From: Clostridiaceae bacterium | GTDB taxonomy: Bacteria > Bacillota > Clostridia > DSM-8532 | Direction: 5' to 3' | DNA: 42,080 bases | Assembly (NCBI GenBank): GCA_012839205.1 | Contig: DUNT01000005.1 | Span: 1 to 42,080, forward strand | The notes under the pieces: generated by a model | The model's database searches: none | The model's input: the letters and a program-made list of their open reading frames with translations, nothing else | What the model was told of the DNA's origin: nothing | Position numbers and translations under genes: made by a program | Shown: positions 1-7,363 of the stretch, one piece after another | Position numbering within the stretch: the stretch's first letter is position 1 | Layout of the letters: the number at the start of each line of letters is the position of its first letter

Positions 1-6
1 AACCAT

Positions 7-97
7 GGAGAGATGGTCGAGTTGGTTTAAGGCACCGGTCTTGAAAACCGGCGTAGGTGTGAGCCTACCGTGGGTTCGAATCCCACTCTCTCCGCCA
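7..97 (+). tRNA. tRNA-Ser (UGA anticodon)
   Basis: Seven-base acceptor arms GGAGAGA and TCTCTCC pair and are followed by the discriminator G and an encoded CCA. The anticodon loop reads CTTGAAA with TGA as anticodon, flanked by a perfect stem (CCGGT/ACCGG). A long variable arm typical of class II serine tRNAs and the GGTTCGAATCC T-loop are present. It reads UCN serine codons. Confidence 0.97.
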
Positions 98-120
98 TAT
101 AGATATAAAATATAAATTAT

Positions 121-212
121 GGAGAAGTACCCAAGCAGGTCGAAGGGGACGGTTTGCTAAACCGTTAGGTCGGGTAACTGGCGCCGGGGTTCGAATCCCC
201 GCTTCTCCGCCA
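121..212 (+). tRNA. tRNA-Ser (GCU anticodon)
   Basis: Acceptor arm GGAGAAG pairs with CTTCTCC, followed by G and an encoded CCA. The anticodon loop TTGCTAA gives GCT. The long variable arm marks a class II serine tRNA, and the T-loop GGTTCGAATCC is intact. It lies 23 bases after the other serine tRNA, so the pair probably share one transcript and together decode UCN and AGY. Confidence 0.97.
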
Positions 213-213
213 A

Positions 214-252
214 AAAAGCCGCTTTCAAGTATTCACTTGAAGGCGGCTTTAT
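214..252. terminator. Bidirectional terminator between tRNA pair and feo operon
   Basis: A long hairpin with arms around GCCGC-TTCAAGT and ACTTGAA-GGCGGC lies directly after the second tRNA. On the minus strand it is followed by a run of six T, and on the plus strand by TTTATCTTT. It can therefore end both the tRNA transcript and the convergent iron-uptake operon. Confidence 0.8.
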
Positions 253-276
253 CTTTAAGTTTATATATTCTGACTG

Positions 277-444
277 CTATTTATGGCATTCTCCCGACAT
301 AGGACAACCGGAGCATCCTGCGGCGCAGGAGCTTTTATGATTTTTCTTATCCCGGATAAGTTTTATTAAAACAGCTCCGACTATTATAAATACTATGGCT
401 CCGACTATTATGGAGGAAAGATTGTTTTCTATAAAATTTAACAT
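277..444 (-). CDS. FeoB-associated Cys-rich membrane protein
   Basis: A 55-residue protein with one membrane helix (about residues 10-31), a short basic stretch, and a Cys-rich tail containing CAAGCSGCP and a final GEC. This is the layout of the FeoB-associated Cys-rich family found beside clostridial feoB genes. I place the start at the ATG at 444, because AAGGAG lies 10 bases upstream; a longer reading from a TTG at 468 has no ribosome site. That ATG overlaps the feoB stop codon by seven bases, so the two genes are probably translationally coupled. The Cys tail may bind iron or accept it from FeoB; this role is inferred. Confidence 0.85.
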   Translation of the reverse strand: MLNFIENNLSSIIVGAIVFIIVGAVLIKLIRDKKNHKSSCAAGCSGCPMSGECHK

Positions 445-2609
445 TGGGCATTCACTCCTTTCAGACAATTAAGGGAGGTTTCATATTTATTTTTTCTGAA
501 AATCAGATAGAGCATAATTGCCAAAACACCTAAGGCGGCAGCTGTTCCGGCAGTAAAACCATTGCCCCCGAAGAACATTCCCAACTGATATACGATAATT
601 GATACCGAATATGCAAAGACGCACAAATAACCGATTGCATACCATGTCCATTTCGGATCGTTCATCTCACGCTTGATAGCACCGATAGCTGCAAAACATG
701 GAGCACATAATAAATTAAATATCAGGAAACTAAATCCAGCCAGAGGTGTAAAATGAGCAGCTATAGGGGAAAGACTGCCTATAGCACCTTCTTCAACTAA
801 TGCCAGTGCATCTCCGCTAACTCCGTACAATACACCAAAGACACCTACTACTTCTTCTTTTGCAACCAGACCCATTATAGTAGCAACAGCTGACTGCCAG
901 TTTCCGAAACCAAGCGGAGCAAAAACAGGGGCAATTAACCCTCCTAATGCTGCTAAAATACTGAGGTTCATATCATCAACAAGGCCGAAGGTTCCTTCGA
1001 TAATTCCAAAGTTACTTAAGAACCATATAAATACGCTTGCCGCCAGAATAACTGTACCTGCACGCTTTATAAACGACCAGCTTCGCTCCGTTGTTGTTCT
1101 AAATACGTTTTTGGCAGAAGGAATATGGTATGCCGGAAGTTCCATAATGAAAGGAGAGGGGTCTCCGGCAAAGGCTTTGGTTTTCTTTAGAATAATTCCG
1201 GAGATAAATACAGCTAAAACACCGATAAAATATGCTGTAGGGGCAACCCACCATGCTCCGCCGAATAATGCACCTGCTATGAGGCCGACTATAGGCATTT
1301 TGGCGCCGCAAGGTATAAAGGATGTGGTCATAATTGTCATTCTACGCTCTTTTTCATTTTCTATTGTACGTGAGGCCATGATTCCCGGAACAGAACAACC
1401 TGACCCAATCAGCATTGATATATATGACTTGCCTGAAAGGCCGAATCTTCTGAATATTCTGTCCATAATAAATGCAACACGTGCCATATAACCGCATTCC
1501 TCAAGTATTGAAAGCAGCAGGAATAAGATAGCCATCTGAGGAACAAAACCCAGAACAGCTCCTACGCCGCCGATGATACCATCCACGATAAGGCCCACCA
1601 GCCAGCCTACAACTCCTATGTCTGCCAGCCAGGTGGAGAGGGGCGGAATTATCCACTCTCCAAAGAGGGTATCATTAGTAAAATCGGTTACTATAGCGCC
1701 TACCGTTGTTACCGAAATATAATAGACAATAAACATAACCAGCGCAAAAATTGGAAGAGCCAGCCACTTGTTAGTTAAAACAAGATCAATTTTATCTGAA
1801 GTTCGCAATTTCGATGTATTCTTTTTCTCAACGAAATCTTTTGCAAGTTTATTTATATATGAATATCGCTGATCTGTAATAATGCTTTCTGAATCATCAT
1901 CAAGCTCCTGCTCACACTCGGATATATGTAACTCAATATGCTCCATTGTCTCAGAGTCAAGGTTCAGCTCTTCTATTACTTCTTTATCCCGTTCAAATAG
2001 TTTAATTGAATACCAACGGCGTTGGGTATCCCTTATTATTCCTTCAATTTCTTCTTCTATATGGGCAAGAGCATGCTCTACAGGGCCATCAAATGTATGT
2101 TTGGGCTCCATTGCTTTCTTAGCCCTGGCAAGCTGGGCGGCTTTTTCAGCCACCTCCTTTGATCCGATGCCTTTTAAAGCTGAAACTTCTACAACTTCAC
2201 ATCCGAAGGCTTTGGATATCTTATCGGAGTGAATTACGTCCCCGTTTTTTCTTACAATATCAATCATGTTAAGGGCAATAACCATCGGGATTCCAAGCTC
2301 AGCCAGCTGAGTTGTTAAATACAGGTTTCTTTCCAGGTTTGTACTGTCTACAATATTAATAATTGCGTCAGGCTTTTCATTAATAAGATAGTTTCTGGCA
2401 ACTACTTCTTCCATGCTATAAGGTGAAAGGGAGTAAATACCGGGAAGATCCTGAATAATTACATCAGGACTGCCTTTCAGTTTACCCTCCTTTTTCTCAA
2501 CTGTCACGCCGGGCCAGTTACCAACATATTGATTACTCCCTGTCAGGTCATTAAACATTGTTGTTTTTCCCGAATTGGGATTGCCGGCTAATGCTATTTT
2601 TATCTCCAT
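438..2609 (-). CDS. feoB: Ferrous iron transport protein B (FeoB)
   Basis: FeoB is the GTPase-linked membrane permease for Fe(II) uptake. The N-terminal G domain shows G1 GNPNSGKT (residues 9-16), G3 DLPG (54-57), G4 NMID (114-117) and G5 SALKG (143-147). An acidic spacer follows (about 160-260), then a polytopic membrane part with Gate-type repeats. These include the GSGCSVPG and SFIPCGAKMP stretches and a second GAIKRE-containing repeat. At 723 residues it is full length for the clostridial type. The start ATG has GGAGG at a good distance. It follows two feoA genes and is followed by the small Cys-rich partner. A palindromic operator-like box lies just upstream. Confidence 0.97.
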   Translation of the reverse strand: MEIKIALAGNPNSGKTTMFNDLTGSNQYVGNWPGVTVEKKEGKLKGSPDVIIQDLPGIYSLSPYSMEEVVARNYLINEKPDAIINIVDSTNLERNLYLTTQLAELGIPMVIALNMIDIVRKNGDVIHSDKISKAFGCEVVEVSALKGIGSKEVAEKAAQLARAKKAMEPKHTFDGPVEHALAHIEEEIEGIIRDTQRRWYSIKLFERDKEVIEELNLDSETMEHIELHISECEQELDDDSESIITDQRYSYINKLAKDFVEKKNTSKLRTSDKIDLVLTNKWLALPIFALVMFIVYYISVTTVGAIVTDFTNDTLFGEWIIPPLSTWLADIGVVGWLVGLIVDGIIGGVGAVLGFVPQMAILFLLLSILEECGYMARVAFIMDRIFRRFGLSGKSYISMLIGSGCSVPGIMASRTIENEKERRMTIMTTSFIPCGAKMPIVGLIAGALFGGAWWVAPTAYFIGVLAVFISGIILKKTKAFAGDPSPFIMELPAYHIPSAKNVFRTTTERSWSFIKRAGTVILAASVFIWFLSNFGIIEGTFGLVDDMNLSILAALGGLIAPVFAPLGFGNWQSAVATIMGLVAKEEVVGVFGVLYGVSGDALALVEEGAIGSLSPIAAHFTPLAGFSFLIFNLLCAPCFAAIGAIKREMNDPKWTWYAIGYLCVFAYSVSIIVYQLGMFFGGNGFTAGTAAALGVLAIMLYLIFRKNKYETSLNCLKGVNAQC

Positions 2610-2629
2610 GTTTACCTCCGAAAAATTGA

Positions 2630-2645
2630 GTTAGATGCATCTAAC
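2630..2645. promoter_or_regulatory. Putative iron-repressor box between feoA and feoB
   Basis: The 16-base sequence GTTAGATGCATCTAAC is a perfect palindrome located 20 bases before the feoB start. It matches 13 of 16 positions of the box overlapping the feo promoter and shares both GTTAG/CTAAC arms with a third box downstream of it. A DtxR-family regulator is encoded next door. Binding by that protein is an inference. Confidence 0.6.
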
Positions 2646-2660
2646 CGCAGTGTAAAAAAA

Positions 2661-2888
2661 TTATTTCTCTTCAACCTCTATTAATTCAGCATCGCTTTTT
2701 CTTATTGCAAGTTCATAACCAAGAACGTTAATCTCCATAGGATCACCTAAGGGCGCCTCTTTTCTGAAATATACCTCTGTGCCCCTGGTTATGCCCATAT
2801 CCATAAACCTTCTCTTTAAAGCTCCGGTTCCATGTATCTTTTTTATAGTGGCAGTTTTGCCTATTTCAATATCACGCAGTGTTTTCAT
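2661..2888 (-). CDS. feoA: Ferrous iron transport protein A (FeoA)
   Basis: A 75-residue cytoplasmic SH3-like protein of the FeoA family. The sequence carries the hallmark order: the opening TLRDIEIGKTATIKKI strand, the RRFMDMGITRGTEV turn, a strand ending in EINVLGYELAIRKSDAELI, and a short acidic tail. FeoA partners FeoB during Fe(II) uptake. It is the second of two tandem feoA genes, 17 bases after the first, in the same operon as feoB. Confidence 0.95.
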   Translation of the reverse strand: MKTLRDIEIGKTATIKKIHGTGALKRRFMDMGITRGTEVYFRKEAPLGDPMEINVLGYELAIRKSDAELIEVEEK

Positions 2889-2905
2889 ATGTACTTTTCC
2901 TCCTG

Positions 2906-3115
2906 CTATATCATAATCCGGTTTGCCATGCTTTTATCAAGCGCAATTCGGCTGTTTTTTATTGAGAGTATCATATTACCGTTCATTTGGCTTATAACAG
3001 TGACAGGTTCACCTATAACAAAACCCAGATTTTCCAGGTGGCGACGGACTTGATCTTTTCCAATGATTTTTCGAATATAATTAGTTTCGCCAGCACCTGC
3101 CATACTTAGCGGCAT
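2906..3115 (-). CDS. feoA: FeoA-family protein, first of tandem pair
   Basis: A 69-residue SH3-like FeoA protein with the RRHLENLGFVIGEPVTVIS turn and the NSRIALDKSMANRIMI end that match the family pattern. It is divergent in sequence from the second FeoA, so the pair are not recent copies. The start ATG follows AAGGGGGG by six bases. It is the first gene of the iron operon, reading from a consensus promoter about 50 bases upstream that overlaps an operator-like box. Confidence 0.93.
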   Translation of the reverse strand: MPLSMAGAGETNYIRKIIGKDQVRRHLENLGFVIGEPVTVISQMNGNMILSIKNSRIALDKSMANRIMI

Positions 3116-3134
3116 ATGTATCCCCCCTTCGTGA

Positions 3135-3150
3135 GTTAGTTACTTCTAAC
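3135..3150. promoter_or_regulatory. Putative iron-repressor box in feoA leader
   Basis: GTTAG and CTAAC arms enclose six bases, giving the same 16-base spacing as the perfect palindrome before feoB. It lies about 20 bases downstream of the -10 hexamer of the feo promoter, where a bound repressor would block elongation. Confidence 0.5.
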
Positions 3151-3165
3151 TAGTCCTTCAACTAT

Positions 3166-3194
3166 AGTTTAATGCGTCTAACTTACTGTGTCAA
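3166..3194 (-). promoter_or_regulatory. feo operon promoter with overlapping operator
   Basis: On the minus strand, TTGACA (3189-3194) and TAAACT (3166-3171) are separated by exactly 17 bases, a strong sigma-A layout. Positions 3167-3182 read GTTTAATGCGTCTAAC on the plus strand, which is 13/16 identical to the perfect palindrome near feoB and covers the -10 box. A metal-loaded repressor there would exclude RNA polymerase. Confidence 0.75.
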
Positions 3195-3270
3195 TATATT
3201 TTTTTCAGTAAAATAAGCAAAAATATTTATTGCTTACCAAAATAAAGCAACCAGCCTTGCTAAAAATGTT

Positions 3271-3294
3271 CATGGATGATACCATGATTATAAA
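3271..3294 (+). promoter_or_regulatory. Inverted repeat and -10-like box before the DtxR-like gene
   Basis: CATGG and CCATG arms enclose six bases (3271-3286) and are followed at once by TATAAA (3289-3294). No good -35 hexamer is present. The repeat could be an operator for the gene starting at 3369, but it does not resemble the feo boxes. Confidence 0.3.
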
Positions 3295-3368
3295 TAACAT
3301 TACCATATAACATGAATACTGGAGGTAGTTTTTGCACTGATTGCAATACTCATGTATAAGGAGCTGTA

Positions 3369-3740
3369 ATGATGCAGGTAAACGAATCTCTTGAGAATTA
3401 TCTGGAGATGATATTAATACTGCAAAACAAGAATGGGTATGCCCGTTCAATAGATATCGCCACAGAACTCGGTGTGACTAAGCCGAGTGTTAGCCATGCA
3501 ATGAAGCTGCTCCGGGAAAACAAATATATTATTATGAAGCCTGATGGAGCTATAACGCTAACCAAGCCAGGAGCAGAAATTGCTGAGAGGATGTATGAAC
3601 GGCACAGAACGCTGGCAAAATTTCTTATGTCTCTTGGGGTTGACGAGGAAACCGCTTTTGAGGATGCCTGTAAAATTGAGCACGATATCAGTGACCAGAG
3701 TTTTGAAGCTATATGCAGGCATATAAAACAAGGGCTTTAG
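3369..3740 (+). CDS. DtxR/MntR-family metal-dependent transcriptional regulator
   Basis: A 123-residue winged-helix regulator with the helix-turn-helix RSIDIATELGVTKPSVSHAMKLL and a dimerisation/metal domain. Metal-ligand positions known from DtxR are visible: N-terminal Glu residues in NESLENYLEMI, a His in the YERHRTLA helix, and the CKIEH pattern equivalent to DtxR Cys102-Glu105-His106. The SH3-like third domain of DtxR is absent, as in MntR-type proteins. AAGGAG lies five bases before the ATG. It is divergent from the feo operon and likely its iron-responsive repressor. Its 3' end overlaps the convergent ttcA-like gene by four bases. Confidence 0.9.
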   Translation: MMQVNESLENYLEMILILQNKNGYARSIDIATELGVTKPSVSHAMKLLRENKYIIMKPDGAITLTKPGAEIAERMYERHRTLAKFLMSLGVDEETAFEDACKIEHDISDQSFEAICRHIKQGL

Positions 3741-4468
3741 TTTGATCTTCCGTTACCTGGCTTCCAGCCACAAATTTCTGCACGCTGGATGGCGCCAAAG
3801 AGATTGGACTTAAGATGTGGATTCTCTTTAGACATTTCTTCTATCAGTTCTTTTATTTTCTGTCGTTTAGTAGTTCCGTCCGATGGACACCCGCTGCCAA
3901 CAGAATTTAAACCCAAAGTTTTTACAGTTTCATATATAAAACTTTCCTTAATATATATCATAGGACGTATCAGTATTATATTTTTACGATCCAGATGCGT
4001 AACCGGAGAAAAGGTATGGATACGCCCCTCATAAAGCTGGGACATCATGAATGTTTCGATAACATCATCCATGTGGTGGGCGAAAGCCGCTTTATTACAA
4101 GCTAGCTTTACTGCAGAATTATAAAGGGCACCTCTTTTCATATTGGAGCATAAAGCACAGGGATGTTGCTCATTTCTGGCTTCAAAAACTACCTGAGAGA
4201 TATTTGTTTTTTCTATATGATACTCCACATTAATACTATTGTAGAAACTTAATAAAGAATCTCTGTCAAAATTTTCGAAGCCCAGGTCTATTGTGATGGC
4301 CACAAACTCAAATTTTTGAGGTAAAAACTTTTGTAAATCCCTGAATGCAAGCAATAAAAGCTGACTGTCCTTGCCGCCGGATACGCCTACGGCAATCTTA
4401 TCGCCATCTTTTATCATATGATAATCTTCTATAGCCCTGCGCATCCGCGCCAGTATTTTTTGGAGCAT
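3737..4468 (-). CDS. TtcA-type tRNA 2-thiolation PP-loop ATPase
   Basis: A 243-residue adenine nucleotide alpha hydrolase. The PP-loop SGGKDS is at residues 30-35. A CALC pair (Cys104, Cys107) followed by Cys194 in GSGCPSDG matches the three cysteines that hold the [4Fe-4S] cluster in TtcA, which makes 2-thiocytidine at tRNA position 32. The HHMDD helix also fits. The protein is shorter than E. coli TtcA, as in many Firmicutes homologues. It could also belong to the related TilS/CTU1 branches, but the cysteine pattern favours TtcA. Confidence 0.82.
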   Translation of the reverse strand: MLQKILARMRRAIEDYHMIKDGDKIAVGVSGGKDSQLLLLAFRDLQKFLPQKFEFVAITIDLGFENFDRDSLLSFYNSINVEYHIEKTNISQVVFEARNEQHPCALCSNMKRGALYNSAVKLACNKAAFAHHMDDVIETFMMSQLYEGRIHTFSPVTHLDRKNIILIRPMIYIKESFIYETVKTLGLNSVGSGCPSDGTTKRQKIKELIEEMSKENPHLKSNLFGAIQRAEICGWKPGNGRSN

Positions 4469-4630
4469 TAAACTTTCCAGCCTTTCATTTACCCGATGTG
4501 CTTAATAAACATATTACAGACAAAGATTGTCCGCCAAATATAAGGTAAGATTATTATATGCTATAAGCCGGTCAATACGCAACAAAATAGCCAGCATTGC
4601 TCTTGCCGGGCTCTTATGCTATTATTGGCG

Positions 4631-4636
4631 TATAAT
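4631..4636 (+). promoter_or_regulatory. -10 hexamer for the MFS gene
   Basis: A perfect TATAAT lies 33 bases before the ATG of the MFS gene. No consensus -35 hexamer is found 16-18 bases upstream, so the promoter may need an activator. Confidence 0.45.
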
Positions 4637-4668
4637 CTGGGTACACTATTAAAACTTAGGAGATACAT

Positions 4669-5949
4669 ATGTGGCAGAGATTTAAGAGACTAAAAATCGT
4701 ACAGTCTTTTTGCATCCTAAAGGGGAATACAAGGACCTCGGTTATCTGTGAACCATTATGGGGAATTCCGTATACAATTTTTATTTTTTATTTCAGTCTA
4801 TACCTTATGGAAATGGGAATAACAGAACAGCAGCTTGGAATAATCACAGCAGTGGGTTTTTTATCCGGCGCATTTTTTTCATTCTTTGCAGGAAGTATCA
4901 CAGACTTTTTGGGAAGGAAAAAGACTTGTCTTATTTTTGATCTGATAGGATGGTCTTTCGCATTGTTTCTGTTTCTTATTTCCAGAAGCCTCACAATGTT
5001 TATAATAGCTACGATTGTTAATAATGCTACGAAGGTTACCGGGGTATCGTGGAACCTTATGGTGATTGAAGATGCTGACTCAGAGCAGCGCAAATCAGCG
5101 TTTAATCTATTGAATATTATAAATATATCCCTGGGAATCATTACTCCCATAGGTGGTCTGGTAGTGGCCAGATGTGGCATTGTAAGAGCAGAACGATATT
5201 TTATAATATTTGCAATATTAAGTATGACAGCAATGTTTTTTATACGAAACAGTAAATATGTCGAAACAAAGGTTGGTCAACAGATTCTTAACGAGCATAA
5301 AGGTTTTGATTTTAAAGAACGGCTAAAAAAAGGGATATATAAGGGCACATTTAAGCAGCTTGCCTCCAACAAGCGGCTGAGGATAGCTATGGTCGTGCAG
5401 ATACTGTTTAATCTGATAATACCTCTAGGTGCATATAACAGCATGTATTTTCTTCCTTACATGACCGATTACTTGGGGATAGATAAAGCTGCAGCATCAA
5501 TTCTGGGCGGTGTGTACGCCGGAGTTATGCTCATTGTGTTTTTATTTATAACACCAAGTACAGCAAGAAAGAATATACATGCGTCTATTTTGACAGGATT
5601 GTTTCTTCAGACAGCCGCATTTTTCTGGATCACAATGCTTCCCCATGGTATTATGATATACGCAGTATTGGCAGTAGGAATTTATTCTTTTGGTCATGGA
5701 ATATTTATGCCCTTTTTCAGCACTTTGCTGGCAGATATTTCGGAGGGCAAGGAGCGGGCAGGTATTTACTCGCTTCTTAATACTGTTACAGCAATTTTAA
5801 GTGCAATTATCGGAAGTGTTTCAGGTTTTATTTATGCGGCAGATCCCCGTTATGTTTTCTATCTGACAGCTTTTATCACAGCACTTTGTTTTATTGGAAT
5901 GATTATGTTCATTGTATATGATAAAAAGCAGGTAAGTGCTGAGAATTAA
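4669..5949 (+). CDS. Major facilitator superfamily transporter
   Basis: A 426-residue protein with about 12 predicted membrane helices in two halves, split by a charged central loop (residues 190-235). The conserved loop between helices 2 and 3 reads GSITDFLGRKKT, close to the MFS GxxxDRxGRRK motif. The ATG follows AGGAG by six bases. It is monocistronic, flanked by an oppositely oriented thiolation enzyme and a tRNA. The substrate cannot be told from sequence; drug or metabolite export is common for proteins of this size. Confidence 0.88.
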   Translation: MWQRFKRLKIVQSFCILKGNTRTSVICEPLWGIPYTIFIFYFSLYLMEMGITEQQLGIITAVGFLSGAFFSFFAGSITDFLGRKKTCLIFDLIGWSFALFLFLISRSLTMFIIATIVNNATKVTGVSWNLMVIEDADSEQRKSAFNLLNIINISLGIITPIGGLVVARCGIVRAERYFIIFAILSMTAMFFIRNSKYVETKVGQQILNEHKGFDFKERLKKGIYKGTFKQLASNKRLRIAMVVQILFNLIIPLGAYNSMYFLPYMTDYLGIDKAAASILGGVYAGVMLIVFLFITPSTARKNIHASILTGLFLQTAAFFWITMLPHGIMIYAVLAVGIYSFGHGIFMPFFSTLLADISEGKERAGIYSLLNTVTAILSAIIGSVSGFIYAADPRYVFYLTAFITALCFIGMIMFIVYDKKQVSAEN

Positions 5950-6013
5950 ACAAAACAGCTCGTTGAGAGTGAATAAAGCTCTTGTACTGAAACAAATGGT
6001 TGAAAATTAATGC

Positions 6014-6042
6014 TTGAAATACATCTCTAAACAATGTATAAT
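6014..6042 (+). promoter_or_regulatory. Consensus promoter for tRNA-Pro
   Basis: TTGAAA and TATAAT are separated by exactly 17 bases and lie about 43 bases before the tRNA 5' end, as expected for a strong stable-RNA promoter. Confidence 0.85.
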
Positions 6043-6084
6043 AGACACTGCTGCGAAAGCAGAGAGCATAAAGTCTTTATACGT

Positions 6085-6160
6085 CGAGGTGTAGCGCAGC
6101 TGGTAGCGCGCTTGGTTTGGGACCAAGATGCCGGGGGTTCAAGTCCTCTCACCTCGACCA
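6085..6160 (+). tRNA. tRNA-Pro (UGG anticodon)
   Basis: Acceptor arm CGAGGTG pairs with CACCTCG, followed by A and an encoded CCA. The anticodon arm CTTGG-TTTGGGA-CCAAG gives TGG. The D-loop GTAGCGCAGCTGGTAGCGC and T-loop GGTTCAAGTCC are canonical. Total length is 76 bases. Confidence 0.97.
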
Positions 6161-6166
6161 CTTATA

Positions 6167-6203
6167 ACAAAAGGATTTGAATTTTCAAGTCCTTTTGTTT
6201 TAG
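6167..6203 (+). terminator. Terminator after tRNA-Pro
   Basis: Arms AAAAGGA-TTTGA and TCAAG-TCCTTTT form a long hairpin with a small loop, followed by GTTTT, directly after the tRNA. Confidence 0.8.
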
Positions 6204-6247
6204 GCTTTTTTAAAAATCCTATCCTATAAGAGCACTCGAACATGTTT

Positions 6248-6447
6248 CTATTTCATTGTTGTCAATTTATGAAATCCATTCATTAATGTATCTTGTGCCA
6301 CTTCCATATCTTTATTAATTGTTGGTAATCGAAACCATCGCATTCTTTAGAAGCATAAAAACCATACATTGTATCAAGCCATGCATCTGGTGATAAATAA
6401 ATGTCATTTTGAAGGGAAGTAGAATACACGACACTTAATTTTACAGC
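6248..6447 (-). pseudogene. Frameshifted gene remnant of unknown family
   Basis: On the minus strand the stretch reads as a protein-like segment (KLSVVYSTSLQNDIYL, then SPDAWLDTMYGFYASKE) that runs into a stop. A one-base frame change near 6320 lets it continue as NKDMEVAQDTLMNGF to a TAG at 6248. There is no start codon or ribosome site at its upstream end, where the frame is closed by TAA. I do not recognise the family. It fills most of the gap between tRNA-Pro and the GntR regulator, a common landing zone for inserted DNA. Confidence 0.4.
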
Positions 6448-6464
6448 TTACATACGAGAATTTA

Positions 6465-6479
6465 ATTGGTATTACCAAT
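6465..6479. promoter_or_regulatory. FadR/GntR-type operator before the regulator gene
   Basis: The 15-base palindrome ATTGGTATTACCAAT fits the TTGGT-N3-ACCAA pattern bound by several FCD-type GntR regulators. It sits just upstream of a TATGAT -10 hexamer (6497-6502), at the -35 position of the regulator's own promoter. Two related sites precede the downstream operon, so autoregulation is likely. Confidence 0.7.
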
Positions 6480-6538
6480 AGACAAAAAACCAAACCTATG
6501 ATATCGTTAAACTAAGTACACTAATGTAGGAGGCACAA

Positions 6539-7234
6539 ATGCTAAAACCATTGAAGAAAACAAGGTTATATGAAGAAATTATCAAGCAGCTAACTGATTT
6601 AATAAATAATGGATCCCTAAAGCCTGGTGACAAACTTCCGACTGAAAGGGATCTGGCAGTTCAACTGAATGTGAGCAGGACGGCAATTCGCGAGGCGCTT
6701 AGGTCTCTAGAAATGATGGGGTTTATAGAATCAAAAGTAGGAGAAGGGACTTTTGTTAAAGAAATAACACTGAATAATGTGATTGACCCTTTTTCCAGCA
6801 TTTTAAGTAAAGATAAAAAGCTAGTAGCAGAACTTATTGAAGTGAGAATACTACTTGAATCTGAAATAGCGAGACTTGCAGCGGCCAGGATAAATGACGA
6901 TAAAGCTGCCGAAATTGAGAGGTGTCTTGATTTAATGGCGAGAGAGATTGCGGAAGGCGGTATTGGGATAAAGGGGGATAATCAATTTCACAATGCATTA
7001 GCCAAAGCAGCGGAGAATACTGCAATGTCAAAGATATTAAATATGTGCGGTGATTTGCTTAACTCCTCGAGGGAAGTGGCACTTAAAAGCATGAAAGACA
7101 CTAGAATAGGACTTAAACATCACAGAGATATTTTTGAGGCAGTAAAAGCCGGCGACGAAAAAAAGGCTTCAGAATTAATGAGAAATCATCTTGAAGAAGC
7201 ATCCAAAAACGTTCAAGGTATTGAAGATAAATAA
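6539..7234 (+). CDS. FadR-type GntR-family transcriptional regulator (FCD domain)
   Basis: A 231-residue regulator. The N-terminal winged helix (residues about 8-75) has the GntR signature KPGDKLPTERDLA followed by VSRTAIREALRSLE and GEGTFV. The C-terminal all-helical FCD ligand domain carries the spaced Asp/His residues (FHNALAKAAEN, HHRDIFEAVKAGD, MRNHLEEA) that usually bind a metal near the effector. AGGAGG precedes the ATG by six bases. FCD regulators typically sense carboxylic acids such as lactate, pyruvate or gluconate. It precedes the acyloin-type operon and probably represses it until the substrate or a product is present. Confidence 0.9.
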   Translation: MLKPLKKTRLYEEIIKQLTDLINNGSLKPGDKLPTERDLAVQLNVSRTAIREALRSLEMMGFIESKVGEGTFVKEITLNNVIDPFSSILSKDKKLVAELIEVRILLESEIARLAAARINDDKAAEIERCLDLMAREIAEGGIGIKGDNQFHNALAKAAENTAMSKILNMCGDLLNSSREVALKSMKDTRIGLKHHRDIFEAVKAGDEKKASELMRNHLEEASKNVQGIEDK

Positions 7235-7278
7235 TTTTTATAAGATACATTGAATGATAAAAGATTTTAGACCATAAC

Positions 7279-7322
7279 TGGTATGACCATATTATAATAA
7301 TACAAGATAAATGGGAATACCA
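7279..7322. promoter_or_regulatory. Two operator sites and -10 box of the acyloin-type operon
   Basis: TGGTATGACCA at 7279-7289 matches TGGT-N3-ACCA exactly. A second, one-mismatch copy, TGGTATTCCCA, lies on the opposite strand at 7312-7322. A perfect TATAAT (7293-7298) falls between them, while the -35 region is poor. The layout suits a repressor that occupies both sides of the promoter core. Confidence 0.65.
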
Positions 7323-7363
7323 GTGCTCAACATAATAAAAAAATAATAAAAGGAGTGGTCGGA

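Noticed and set aside
1111-1491. Open frame on the strand opposite feoB
   Set aside because: It lies fully inside feoB, has no ribosome site and its protein has no recognisable domain; it mirrors the codon pattern of the real gene.
2832-3053. Small plus-strand frame across the two feoA genes
   Set aside because: Covers real feoA coding sequence on the other strand and has no supporting signals.
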